Both the position numbers and the translations under genes were made by a program. From assembly GCA_021769135.1 (NCBI GenBank), contig JAETTM010000006.1, positions 62,001-126,000 on the forward strand: a stretch of 64,000 bases of DNA, read 5' to 3'. The DNA is from Lachnospiraceae bacterium. Its GTDB lineage: Bacteria; Bacillota; Clostridia; Lachnospirales; Lachnospiraceae. The notes beneath the pieces are model-generated. The model saw only the letters and a program-made list of their open reading frames with translations, made no database searches and was not told where the DNA came from. Below are positions 35,076 through 43,255 of the stretch, piece by piece. Each line of letters opens with the position of its first letter. Position 1 is the stretch's first letter.

Positions 35076-35791
35076 TTTTGCGTATCCTCCTTTCCTTCTC
35101 CGTAAAACCTGCGGCTGCATCCCTTTTCCCCACAGTTCATGCAGTCCTCGTTACAGCCGGACTGAATCTTCGACATATCCTTGCCCTTCTTTTCCCCGTT
35201 AATCCGCACCTTATTCTGCACCGCCGTAAGAGCCGCCAGCACGAAAAATGCGCCGGGAGCCATAATGAAAATAGCGCAGGGAACATAGGCGTCGGGCATT
35301 ATGCGCATTCCGAAGATTTCCCCGGCGCCAAGCAGTTCCCGTACCGCCCCGATGCATGTCAATGCAAAAGAAAATCCTAAGCCCATCCCTATCCCGTCAA
35401 AAAGCGAAGGGATAATGGGGTTCTTGGAAGCGTAAGCTTCAGCCCTTCCCAAAATAATACAGTTCACCACAATCAGCGGGATATAAAGGCCCAGCGCGTC
35501 ATAAAGCGCAGGGATGAATCCCTCCAGCAAAAGCTCTACCATTGTCACGAAAGAAGCGATTACAACGATAAAAGCCGGTATCCTCACTTTATCCGGAATA
35601 ATGTTCCGGAGCATAGAAATAATCATATTGCTCAACGCCAGCACCACCATTGTGGTAAGCCCCATCCCCAAACCGTTCATGGCAGAGGTCGTAACCGCCA
35701 GCGTGGGGCACATCCCCAACATCAATACGAAAGTGGGGTTTTCTTTTATCAGGCCGTTATAAAGCCGTTCCATTGCATTCCCGTTATTCAT
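35072..35791 (-). CDS. rnfE: Rnf complex subunit RnfE (membrane)
   Basis: Membrane subunit of 239 residues, paralog of RnfA. 'NPTFVLMLGMCPTLAVTTSAMNG' and 'IPLIVVNCIILGRAEAYASKNP' hold the two conserved cysteines paired with those of RnfA. The C-terminal tail 'SKIQSGCNEDCMNCGEKGCSRRFYGEGK' is unusual: it has four to five cysteines in a CxxxCxxCxxxxC arrangement beyond the membrane core and could bind metal. GGAAGGGGGGAGC precedes ATG 35791. It overlaps rnfG by eight bases. Confidence 0.95.
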   Translation of the reverse strand: MNNGNAMERLYNGLIKENPTFVLMLGMCPTLAVTTSAMNGLGMGLTTMVVLALSNMIISMLRNIIPDKVRIPAFIVVIASFVTMVELLLEGFIPALYDALGLYIPLIVVNCIILGRAEAYASKNPIIPSLFDGIGMGLGFSFALTCIGAVRELLGAGEIFGMRIMPDAYVPCAIFIMAPGAFFVLAALTAVQNKVRINGEKKGKDMSKIQSGCNEDCMNCGEKGCSRRFYGEGKEDTQK

Positions 35792-36428
35792 TGCCGCTCC
35801 CCCCTTCCATCAATACTTCCCTGAAATAATACAGTCCGCCGTTTACGCCATTGGTAACAGCGTTGGTCGTAATCGTTGCCCCGCTGATGGCATCGATTTG
35901 GTCATCCCCTGCCGCACCCGTTTTTACATATGTAAAGCTTTCTGCCGTTTTGTCTGCGAACTGGGGTTTCAGCACTTCTTCCGCGCGCATGCCCAGCCCC
36001 GCCGTTTCCGATATGGACAAAAGGGAAATCCCGTTCAGCGTACCGTCATTGCGGACGCCCATCATGAATTCAATATCGCCGCCATAGCCTTCATGGTCGT
36101 TCACGGTAATTACATAGCCCAGCACAGCGCCGCTGCCATCCAGCGCTTTCATCACTTCGCCGATATCCACGCCGGCAAAGCCCTGCTCCGCCCAGCCCTC
36201 CGGCATAAAAATGGTTTCCCCATCCTGTTCAACCACCCCAATCGTCTCAAAGGAAGCAGCATCCTGGAATACCTCCATGCAAGCCTTCTGCTTGGCCTTT
36301 TCCTTCTGTATGGCAATCGGCTCCTTCGTTACCTGATATACTGCGCCTAAAACCAATCCGGCCAGCAGCGTAATAGCGAATAAAATCATAGCGTCCTTTA
36401 ACATGCCGCCGCTCTTTTCCTGATTCAT
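35784..36428 (-). CDS. rnfG: Rnf complex subunit RnfG (covalent FMN)
   Basis: 214 residues. One membrane helix ('DAMILFAITLLAGLVLGAVYQ') anchors an extracytoplasmic FMN-binding domain. The flavinylation motif appears as 'QIDAISGATITTNAVTNGV', with the modified Thr in S-G-A-T. Other motifs include 'GYGGDIEFMMGVRNDGTLNGI' and 'SETAGLGMRAE'. FMN attachment would be done by the ApbE encoded at 32388. It overlaps rnfD and rnfE at its ends, showing tight coupling. Confidence 0.96.
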   Translation of the reverse strand: MNQEKSGGMLKDAMILFAITLLAGLVLGAVYQVTKEPIAIQKEKAKQKACMEVFQDAASFETIGVVEQDGETIFMPEGWAEQGFAGVDIGEVMKALDGSGAVLGYVITVNDHEGYGGDIEFMMGVRNDGTLNGISLLSISETAGLGMRAEEVLKPQFADKTAESFTYVKTGAAGDDQIDAISGATITTNAVTNGVNGGLYYFREVLMEGGSGNE

Positions 36429-37360
36429 GCTTTCTTCCCCCCTTTCGTGCCAAATGCTTTTGGCAGGGTTATCTTTTCAATTAACGGCACCAAAAGGTTG
36501 CCGATGATAATCGCATAGGAAACCCCTTCCGAAGAGGGGCCGAAAATACGGAAAATCCCCGTCAGGCACCCAAGTAAAATCCCATAGACATATTGCCCGT
36601 TCTTCGTAATCGGCCTGGTCACATAATCGGTAGCCATAAAGAAAGCGCCTAACATCAACCCACCTCCGGCCAGCTGGGCGCTGATATAAGCCGGGTCGAA
36701 GCCATGCCCCCCAAACAGGCAGGCAAACAAAACGAAGCTGACAATATAGCTGCCCGGAACGCGCAAGTCTATCACGCCCAGCAGGATTAAGAAACAAGCC
36801 CCTAAAACAATGGCTATCATGGACGTTTCCCCGATGGTTCCCGACGTCTTCCCTATAACCATGGATAAGATATCCACCGGCTCCCCGTTTTTCATCGCCG
36901 CCAAAGGCGTTGCTCCCGTATATGTATCGCACTCAAAATTGGTCATAATCGAAGTAAAAGAAATCAGCAAAAAGCACCTTGCCGCCAGCGCAGGGTTCAT
37001 AAAATTCTGCCCCAGCCCGCCGAAAAGCATTTTCACCACCAAAATGGCGAATACGCCGCCGACTACCCCTATCCACCAGGGCGCACTGGAAGGTAAATTC
37101 AATGCCAGCAAAAGCCCCGTGACCACTGCCGAATAATCCCCGATGGTCACCTTCTTATTCATTAGCTTTTCATAGGCAAATTCTGTAAAAACAGTGGTTG
37201 CCACCGTTATCGCTATCAGTATAAGCGCATCAATCCCGAAGTTGTAAATCCCGAAGCCAGCCGCCGGGAGAAGCGCAATCACCACCGCCAGCATGATGCT
37301 GCTTGTGGTCACCTTGCTCCTCACGTGGGGATTGGATGACACCTTCATCAAATCACTCAC
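36425..37360 (-). CDS. rnfD: Rnf complex subunit RnfD (membrane, covalent FMN)
   Basis: Membrane subunit of about 311 residues. GTG 37360 is chosen: GGAGG lies nine bases before it, and ATG 37348 follows as an alternative. The tracked start at 37516 runs into repeat DNA (its first 50 residues, 'RNWNKKQQ...', are translated R1 repeat). Membrane helices are interrupted by the flavinylation motif 'TYTGATPLAAMKNG' (Thr in T-G-A-T). 'GGLGQNFMNPALAARCFLLI' and 'FMATDYVTRPITKNGQ' are typical. It lies between rnfC and rnfG, with an R1 array in the rnfC-rnfD gap. Confidence 0.95.
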   Translation of the reverse strand: MSDLMKVSSNPHVRSKVTTSSIMLAVVIALLPAAGFGIYNFGIDALILIAITVATTVFTEFAYEKLMNKKVTIGDYSAVVTGLLLALNLPSSAPWWIGVVGGVFAILVVKMLFGGLGQNFMNPALAARCFLLISFTSIMTNFECDTYTGATPLAAMKNGEPVDILSMVIGKTSGTIGETSMIAIVLGACFLILLGVIDLRVPGSYIVSFVLFACLFGGHGFDPAYISAQLAGGGLMLGAFFMATDYVTRPITKNGQYVYGILLGCLTGIFRIFGPSSEGVSYAIIIGNLLVPLIEKITLPKAFGTKGGKKA

Positions 37361-37380
37361 TTGTATGTACCTCCTATTTT

Positions 37381-37620
37381 TATTCCAGTTCCGCAAATCC
37401 CCTACCAATGCCCTTATCGCAGAGCAATTTCTGGCCGCTTTCGCGTCCACAAATTCTCTGGGGCATTGTCCGGGCACTTGCTGTTTTTTATTCCAGTTCC
37501 GCACATGCCCTACCAATACTCTTTTTCTCGCAGAGCAATTTCCAGCCGCTCCGAGTCTGTAAATTCTCCGGAGTATTGTCCAGGCATGTGCTGTTTTTTA
37601 TTCCAGTTCCGCAAGTTCCC
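37381..37620. repeat. R1 repeat array in the rnfC-rnfD gap (two full units and a border)
   Basis: Two units of about 109 bp, each beginning ATTCCAGTTCCGCA and ending TGCTGTTTTTT, plus a third border. Each unit folds into a long hairpin. In unit 2 GCACATGCC pairs with GGCATGTGC and CAATACTC with GAGTATTG, both perfectly. In unit 1 the second stem is CAATGCCC/GGGCATTG. Stems differ between units and from the array at 43933, but pairing is kept. Confidence 0.88.
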
Positions 37621-37626
37621 TTCTTG

Positions 37627-38943
37627 CTACTTCTTGCGCTTGGCCAGCTGCATTTTGCGCATGGATTTGATAGTTTGGGTGAGGGGCCGTTTAGCCGGGC
37701 AGATGAAACTGCAGCAGCCGCATTCGCAGCACTCCATACCGTTATGGGAAAGGAAAGCCTCCTCATCATAATGCTCCGCAAAGTCCGCCAGTTTCCGGGG
37801 TACTACCCTTCCTGGGCAGACTTCCACGCACTTCCCGCAATTTATACATGCGCTCGGTTCCATCCTGGACACATCATCCTGGGTTAAACACAAAAGAGCT
37901 GACGCCGTCTTCGTAGTAGGCACATCCAAATCGAAAATGCCGAAGCCCATCATAGGCCCCCCGGAAACAATTTTCACCGGCTTTTCTTTGAAGCCGCCCG
38001 CCTCCTCAACCAGTTCATGGTAGTTCGTTCCAATCCTCACAATAAAATTGCGCGGATCCGCTACGGCATCCCCCGTCACCGTCACAATACGGTGCATCAG
38101 CGGCTTCCCCAGCATGACCGCATGGTAAATGGCAACAATCGTATCCACATTATCCACTACACAGCCTACGTCCGCCGGGAGCATCTTGGAATTGATGCTT
38201 CTGCCCGTAGTTGCATAAATAAGCTGTCTCTCCGCCCCTTGGGGATATTTCGTTTTTAACGCTTTGACGGTAATCCTGTTTTCGTCCTTCGTCAATTTTT
38301 TCAGCAATTCGATGCAGTCCTGCTTGTTGTCCTCCACCGCCAGAATCCCCCGGGCATTATCGAACAGCCGAAGCATAATTTTCAGGCCCTCCACCAGCTT
38401 CTCCGGCTCTTCTAACATCCTCCGGTAATCTGAAGTTAAATAAGGTTCGCACTCCGCACAGTTAGCAATCACATAATCTATTTTTTCCGGCTCTTTGGGC
38501 GACAGCTTGATAAAAGTAGGAAAACCGGCTCCCCCCATACCTACCACTCCCGCTTCCTTCACTCGGCCGATAATCTCTTCCTTCGTTAATTGCTCTGCCG
38601 ACTCCACCGGTGAATATTCCACTTCCTTATATTCCCCATCATTTTCCACCACAATGCTCATCACATTATCGCCTGTCACTACACGCCTGGGCTCAATTGC
38701 CTTAACGGTTCCCGATACCGTAGCATAAATCGGTGCGGACACAAAGCCGGACGCTTCCGCAATTTTCTGTCCGGTCAATACATAATCGCCTTTTGCCACC
38801 ACCGGCGTCGCCGGTGCGCCGATATGCTGGGATAAGGGATACACTAAATCCCCCTTGGGCAGCACCGCCTTTATCGGCTTATCTTTCGACAAATCCTTCC
38901 CGTCATAAGGATGGATACCGCCCACGAATGTTAATTTTGCCAT
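37627..38943 (-). CDS. rnfC: Rnf complex subunit RnfC (NADH-binding iron-sulfur protein)
   Basis: Peripheral subunit of 438 residues that exchanges electrons with NAD+. The N-terminal 'VGGIHPYDGKDLSKDKPI' region is typical. The nucleotide/FMN-binding part has 'GMGGAGFPTFIKLSPKEPEKIDYVIANCAECEPYLTSDYR' and 'VSGGPMMGFGIFD'. Two [4Fe-4S] motifs close the protein: 'CINCGKCVEVCPG' and 'CCECGCCSFICPAKRPL'. It is the first gene of rnfCDGEAB. A short AT-rich leader follows the divergent structured element at 39088. Confidence 0.97.
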   Translation of the reverse strand: MAKLTFVGGIHPYDGKDLSKDKPIKAVLPKGDLVYPLSQHIGAPATPVVAKGDYVLTGQKIAEASGFVSAPIYATVSGTVKAIEPRRVVTGDNVMSIVVENDGEYKEVEYSPVESAEQLTKEEIIGRVKEAGVVGMGGAGFPTFIKLSPKEPEKIDYVIANCAECEPYLTSDYRRMLEEPEKLVEGLKIMLRLFDNARGILAVEDNKQDCIELLKKLTKDENRITVKALKTKYPQGAERQLIYATTGRSINSKMLPADVGCVVDNVDTIVAIYHAVMLGKPLMHRIVTVTGDAVADPRNFIVRIGTNYHELVEEAGGFKEKPVKIVSGGPMMGFGIFDLDVPTTKTASALLCLTQDDVSRMEPSACINCGKCVEVCPGRVVPRKLADFAEHYDEEAFLSHNGMECCECGCCSFICPAKRPLTQTIKSMRKMQLAKRKK

Positions 38944-39087
38944 TTGTCACCCTTCTTTCTCTCAGAATTACAAAGCCGTCACGCGACAACTTTTTAATAA
39001 CAATATACTATTTTTCTACAAAAAATACTACTGAAATTTGAAAAAACATGATATTATAATAGCAGTTCAATGAATTTTAGGTTGAGA
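38944..39087. other. Divergent promoter region of the rnf operon and the YprB-like gene
   Basis: AT-rich, with TTGTAG/TATTAA-like boxes on the minus strand for rnfC and a TATAAT (39055-39060) on the plus strand. Individual start sites cannot be fixed from sequence alone. Confidence 0.4.
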
Positions 39088-39243
39088 GAATATTCTGACA
39101 ATATATTCCGTTCAAATCCTGTTGCACCGGGCATTCCGTCAAGCCCCGGAACAGAAGTCAGTCGGGGAGCGGCCCTCCTGACTTCTATGGTCTTGACTCC
39201 ATGGTGCAGAAGGCTTTTCACAGAATATATTGTCAGAATATTC
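39088..39243. repeat. 156-bp nested palindromic element, family R3
   Basis: Terminal arms (39088-39108 and 39223-39243) are perfect 21-bp inverted repeats beginning GAATATTCTGACAATATAT. Inside them, in nested order, TGCACC pairs with GGTGCA, GTCAAG with CTTGAC, and GAAGTCAG with CTGACTTC. The whole can fold into one long stem in DNA or RNA. It lies 48 bp upstream of the YprB-like gene. Confidence 0.85.
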
Positions 39244-39291
39244 GGCCAAGGTTATTGATTATGCGATAGCTTCGTTAAAAGGAGATAATTT

Positions 39292-40404
39292 ATGAGAACA
39301 CTGCGTCAAACTATACATTTGCCCGAATTGGGTTATCCTTTGGAAAAAATTGCGCCTTTGGATAAAATTCTTTTTCTCGATATAGAAACGACTGGGTTTA
39401 CGGCGAAAAGTTCTTCCCTATATTTGATTGGAACCGCTTACCTGGAGGATGGGAAGTGGTATGTGAAGCAATGGTTTGCCAATACTTATGAGGAAGAAAA
39501 GGAAATTATCTCCGCATTTTTCAGCTTTGCCCGGAAATTTACCCATTTGATTCATTTTAATGGGAACAATTTTGACCTTCCTTTTATCCTCCAAAAATGT
39601 AAGCAATATGATTTGCCCTACCAGTTCAGCAATCTGGAAGGGATTGATATTTACCGCAGGATTGCCCCTTATAAATCTTTCCTGCGGCTTCCAAACTGCA
39701 AGCAGAAAACCCTGGAACAGTTCCTTGGGATTGAGCGGGAAGATACGTACAGCGGCGGAGAGCTCATCAGCGTTTATCATACGTATGTAAAGACACCCAC
39801 CGATTATGCTTTGCAGGCGCTTGCACTGCATAATGCGGACGATTTGGCCGGGATGCTTAAGGTTCTTCCTCTGCTTTCCTATTATGATTTACTGAACGAG
39901 CTGCCCCGCCCAAAAAAGGTGCAGGCCAACTACTACAACGATATGAACGGAGACAGGCATCAGGAGCTGATTATGAAGCTCTCCCTTCCCTCCCCGCTTC
40001 CCCGCGCCCTTTCCGGCACTGCCGACGGCTGTTATTTCAAAGGGGAGGGCCTTGAAGGAACTCTGCGCGTTCCCCTCTATGAGGAAGAAATGAAATATTT
40101 TTATTCCAACTATAAAAATTATTATTATCTTCCTGATGAAGATACGGCCATTCATAAATCCGTAGCTTCTTATGTGGACAAAAAGCACCGCGTCCAGGCC
40201 ACTGCCAAAAACTGCTATACCAGAAAACTGTCCACTTATCTTCCTCAATGGGATATCCTATTCCAGCCTTTCTTCAAGAGAAGCTATGATGACAGAAATG
40301 TCTTTTTTGAATTAACTGAAGAAATGAAAAAAGAGCGCCCGCTTTTCGCGCAATACGCCGGACACATCATCAATATGATTGCCAGTTCATATACAAATCC
40401 TTAA
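39292..40404 (+). CDS. YprB-like RNase H-fold exonuclease domain protein
   Basis: 370 residues with AAAAGGAGATAATTT before ATG 39292. The first 200 residues are a DEDD-type exonuclease fold: 'ILFLDIETTGFTAKSSSLYLIG' (first Asp and Glu), 'THLIHFNGNNFDLPFILQK' (Asp) and 'ALQALALHNADDLAGML' (Asp). 'NCKQKTLEQFLGI' is characteristic of the YprB group. The second half is specific to this group and has no recognised domain. Nuclease activity on nucleic acid is likely from the preserved acidic residues, but the substrate is unknown. It overlaps the converging cheR gene by four bases. Confidence 0.87.
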   Translation: MRTLRQTIHLPELGYPLEKIAPLDKILFLDIETTGFTAKSSSLYLIGTAYLEDGKWYVKQWFANTYEEEKEIISAFFSFARKFTHLIHFNGNNFDLPFILQKCKQYDLPYQFSNLEGIDIYRRIAPYKSFLRLPNCKQKTLEQFLGIEREDTYSGGELISVYHTYVKTPTDYALQALALHNADDLAGMLKVLPLLSYYDLLNELPRPKKVQANYYNDMNGDRHQELIMKLSLPSPLPRALSGTADGCYFKGEGLEGTLRVPLYEEEMKYFYSNYKNYYYLPDEDTAIHKSVASYVDKKHRVQATAKNCYTRKLSTYLPQWDILFQPFFKRSYDDRNVFFELTEEMKKERPLFAQYAGHIINMIASSYTNP

Positions 40405-41204
40405 AATGGTTTCTCATAAAAGAACGGATTACGCCTGTCATAGCCGATTTCCCGGTAATTGATAATCTGTTCTGTGTTGCCGATAAACAACACTCCTCTA
40501 CGGGCAAGCGCCTTGTAGAATTTGATGAATACTTCATTTTTTGCTTCTTCGGTAAAATATATCAATACATTGCGGCAAACAATCAGGTGCCAGCCTTCCC
40601 GGTATATATCTTTAATCAGATTATGCTGGGCAAACTGCACCTGTCTTTTTATCTTCTCCGATATCTGATAAGACAAGCCTACCTTGGTAAAATATTTCTT
40701 CTTCAAATCCTCCGGCACATTGGCAACGCTTTTTTCGCCGTACAAGCCTACCTTTGCCTTGGCAATCACCTGCTTATCCAAATCTGTAGCATATATCCTT
40801 ATTTTCTCCAAAGGCATATGCCTGGAAAGTGCCATAACAAGGGAATACGGCTCATCCCCTGTGGAACATGCCGCACTCCATATTTTTAAATCGGTTCCAA
40901 ATTTTCCAATCAATCCTGGAATAATTTCCTTATCCAATATTTTCCACTGCTCTGTATTGCGGTAAAACTCGGATACATTTATGGTAAGGTAATTGACAAA
41001 CTCTTCGAACTTTGCTTTATCGGTCTTAAGCAAATAAACATACTTATCATATCCCTTTACATTGCTTTTGGCAATCAGCGTATCAATACGGCGCTTCATT
41101 TGATTTTCCTTATAAGCGTTCAGGTCGATACCCGTAAGGCCATAAATCGCTTTCTTAAACCATTCGTAATTGTTAGCTGCCAAAATACCTGCCGTTAAGT
41201 CCAT
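40401..41204 (-). CDS. cheR: CheR-type protein-glutamate methyltransferase
   Basis: Cytoplasmic SAM-dependent enzyme of 267 residues that methylates glutamates of chemoreceptors. The N-terminal helical domain ('FKKAIYGLTGIDLNAYKENQMKRRI') and 'NYLTINVSEFYRNTEQWKIL' precede the SAM-binding fold 'KIWSAACSTGDEPYSLVMAL', 'IRIYATDLDKQVIAKAKVGLY' and 'WHLIVCRNVLIYFTEEAK'. The end 'GVLFIGNTEQIINYREIGYDRRNPFFYEK' is typical. The receptor at 776 is a possible client. It is not in a che cluster here. Confidence 0.95.
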   Translation of the reverse strand: MDLTAGILAANNYEWFKKAIYGLTGIDLNAYKENQMKRRIDTLIAKSNVKGYDKYVYLLKTDKAKFEEFVNYLTINVSEFYRNTEQWKILDKEIIPGLIGKFGTDLKIWSAACSTGDEPYSLVMALSRHMPLEKIRIYATDLDKQVIAKAKVGLYGEKSVANVPEDLKKKYFTKVGLSYQISEKIKRQVQFAQHNLIKDIYREGWHLIVCRNVLIYFTEEAKNEVFIKFYKALARRGVLFIGNTEQIINYREIGYDRRNPFFYEKPF

Positions 41205-41225
41205 ATTGTTTCTTCCATTAAACTC

Positions 41226-42386
41226 CTATTCTGCTGATGTTTCTTCCTCTGTTTCCTGCTCGTTTGCAATAACTGCATCGATATCCACAGATACTACATC
41301 TTCATTCTCTTCCGCCGCTTCTTCCTTCGGTTCCGGGGCAAGCATTGCCTTTATGCTTAAGCTGATTTTTTTGTCTTCATCGTTAAAATCAACTACTTTT
41401 GCCGTAATTTCTTCGCCTACTTTTAATACGTCCGCAGGTTTCTCAATATGTTCTTTCGCGATTTGAGATACGTGGAGCAGTGCATCAACGCCCGGCTCCA
41501 GCTCGATGAATGCGCCGAAGCTGGTCATCCTTGCCACTTTGCCTGTAACTACGCTTCCCACCGCATATTTCTCCGCCGCATCCTTCCAGGGATTGGCATC
41601 CGCAAATTTAAGGCTGAGGGCAATCTTATTCCCTGAAATCTCCTTAATCAATACCTTCACTTTCTCGCCAACCTTGAAAACTTTTCTGGGATTCTCTACC
41701 CTGCCCCAGGACATTTCGGAAATATGAAGCAGGCCGTCGGCCCCGCCCAAATCAATAAACGCGCCAAAATCGGTTACGTTCTTAACCGTGCCTTCCACCA
41801 CATCGCCTTCTTTGATGGATTCGAACAGTTTCCTCTGCATTTCTGCTTTTTCCGCTACAATCAGCTGCTTACGGTCGCCGATGTATCTTCTTCTCTTCGG
41901 ATTATATTCGCTGATAACAAATTGTATTTCCTGTCCGGCATACTTGGACAAATCCCTTTCATATACATCCGATACAAGGCTCGCCGGGATGAAGATTCTC
42001 ACTTCTTCCACTACAACGCTTAAGCCGCCTTCCAAAACTTGAGACACCTTCGCGGTAAGCACTTCCTTATTGTTAAACGCTTCCTCAATCCTCTTATTCC
42101 CTCTGTCGGCCGCCAGCCTTTTATAAGTAAGCATGACTTGTCCTTCTCCGTCATTTACTTTTAATACCTTAACCTCCATCGTGTCGCCTGGTTTTGCAAC
42201 AGACGTCAAATCCACATTGGGTTCGTTGGTATACTCGCTCCTCGTCAATACACCGTCCGATTTGTAGCCGATATTGAGAATAATCTCTTCAGGCTTTACA
42301 TCGATAACTGTGCCTTCAACTACCTCTCCCGCATGTATTGTCTTAAATGATTCTTCTAACATTTGTTCAAAAGTTAATTCTGACAT
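41226..42386 (-). CDS. rpsA: Ribosomal protein S1 homolog
   Basis: RNA-binding protein of about 386 residues made of four S1 domains: 'GEVVEGTVIDVKPEEIILNIGYKSDGVLTRSEY', 'VLTAKVSQVLEGGLSVVVEEVRIFIPASL', 'GDVVEGTVKNVTDFGAFIDLGGADGLLHISEMSWGRV' and 'GSVVTGKVARMTSFGAFIELEPGVDALLHVSQI'. The acidic tail 'EEAAEENEDVVSVDIDAVI' is common in Firmicute S1-like proteins. ATG 42386 follows GAGGAGG, which lies inside the end of ispH; the tracked 42404 start is rejected. In many Clostridia IspH and S1 are fused; here they are separate frames overlapping by 20 bases. Confidence 0.95.
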   Translation of the reverse strand: MSELTFEQMLEESFKTIHAGEVVEGTVIDVKPEEIILNIGYKSDGVLTRSEYTNEPNVDLTSVAKPGDTMEVKVLKVNDGEGQVMLTYKRLAADRGNKRIEEAFNNKEVLTAKVSQVLEGGLSVVVEEVRIFIPASLVSDVYERDLSKYAGQEIQFVISEYNPKRRRYIGDRKQLIVAEKAEMQRKLFESIKEGDVVEGTVKNVTDFGAFIDLGGADGLLHISEMSWGRVENPRKVFKVGEKVKVLIKEISGNKIALSLKFADANPWKDAAEKYAVGSVVTGKVARMTSFGAFIELEPGVDALLHVSQIAKEHIEKPADVLKVGEEITAKVVDFNDEDKKISLSIKAMLAPEPKEEAAEENEDVVSVDIDAVIANEQETEEETSAE

Positions 42387-43233
42387 AATTTTGAACCTCC
42401 TCAATAATATTATTTGGGGTCGACGCCCCGGCAGTAATACCGACCGGTGAAGCCGTTTTAGGTAGCTCTAAACGCAAGTCATCCAGTGTCTGTATAAAAT
42501 AAGTATTCTCACATTCTTCTTTACAAATCTCGTACAGCTTCCTTGTATTAGAACTGTGAGTACCCCCTATTACTATCATGCTCCCAACCTGAGCCGCAAC
42601 CCTTCTCGCCTCAGTCTGCCGTTCTTCCGTTGCGTTACATATGGTGTCCGCAACAAGACTATTGTAACCTTTTTTCGAAAAAATTTCAACTAATTCTTTA
42701 AATTTGTTGTAGTTAAATGTCGTTTGGGCTACAATGCATATTTCCTGTTCTTTTAAACGAATATTTTTTTCTTCATTTACGAACTTTTCCGCCTGTTCGA
42801 TGGACTCGATAACCACCGTTTCCGTTACCGACCACCCTCTGATTCCTTCCACTTCAGGATGCCCCGAATTGCCGATAATCACAATCCTCTTCCCCTGCCT
42901 GCTTTCCTTTTCCACAATATTATGTATCCGTTTCACAAAGGGGCATGTGGCATCCACGTATTCCAGCCCTTTTTCTTCCAGCAGGTCATAAACCTCTTTG
43001 GCCACGCCATGGGAACGGATAATGACTACCCCTTCGTCCAGGCCCTTCAGCCCTTCCAGCCCTTCCACTACCCTGACGCCCCGGTTTTCCAGGTCTTTCA
43101 CCACTTCTTCGTTATGGATGATAGGGCCATATGTGAAAATTTTTTTCCCTTCCCCTATCTGCTCATAGACCTTGTCTACCGCCCTTTTCACCCCAAAGCA
43201 GAAACCGGCGCTCTTCGCCCTGATTACTTCCAT
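42367..43233 (-). CDS. ispH: 4-hydroxy-3-methylbut-2-enyl diphosphate reductase (IspH)
   Basis: Last enzyme of the MEP isoprenoid pathway, a [4Fe-4S] protein of about 288 residues. ATG 43233 (AAGGAGACAAAGGG before it) starts 'MEVIRAKSAGFCFGVKRAVD'; the tracked 43272 start is 13 residues too long. Cluster cysteines lie in 'GFCFGVKRA', 'VDATCPFVKRIH' and 'VADTICNATEERQ'. Substrate residues include 'GNSGHPEVEGI', 'TTFNYNKF' and 'IGGTHSSNT'. It forms a compact operon with cmk upstream and rpsA downstream. Confidence 0.97.
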   Translation of the reverse strand: MEVIRAKSAGFCFGVKRAVDKVYEQIGEGKKIFTYGPIIHNEEVVKDLENRGVRVVEGLEGLKGLDEGVVIIRSHGVAKEVYDLLEEKGLEYVDATCPFVKRIHNIVEKESRQGKRIVIIGNSGHPEVEGIRGWSVTETVVIESIEQAEKFVNEEKNIRLKEQEICIVAQTTFNYNKFKELVEIFSKKGYNSLVADTICNATEERQTEARRVAAQVGSMIVIGGTHSSNTRKLYEICKEECENTYFIQTLDDLRLELPKTASPVGITAGASTPNNIIEEVQNYVRINF

Positions 43234-43255
43234 CCCTTTGTCTCCTTGCTGCATA

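Noticed and set aside
36425-37516. Extended RnfD starting at 37516
   Set aside because: The extra residues are translated R1 repeat, and a good ribosome-binding site supports GTG 37360.
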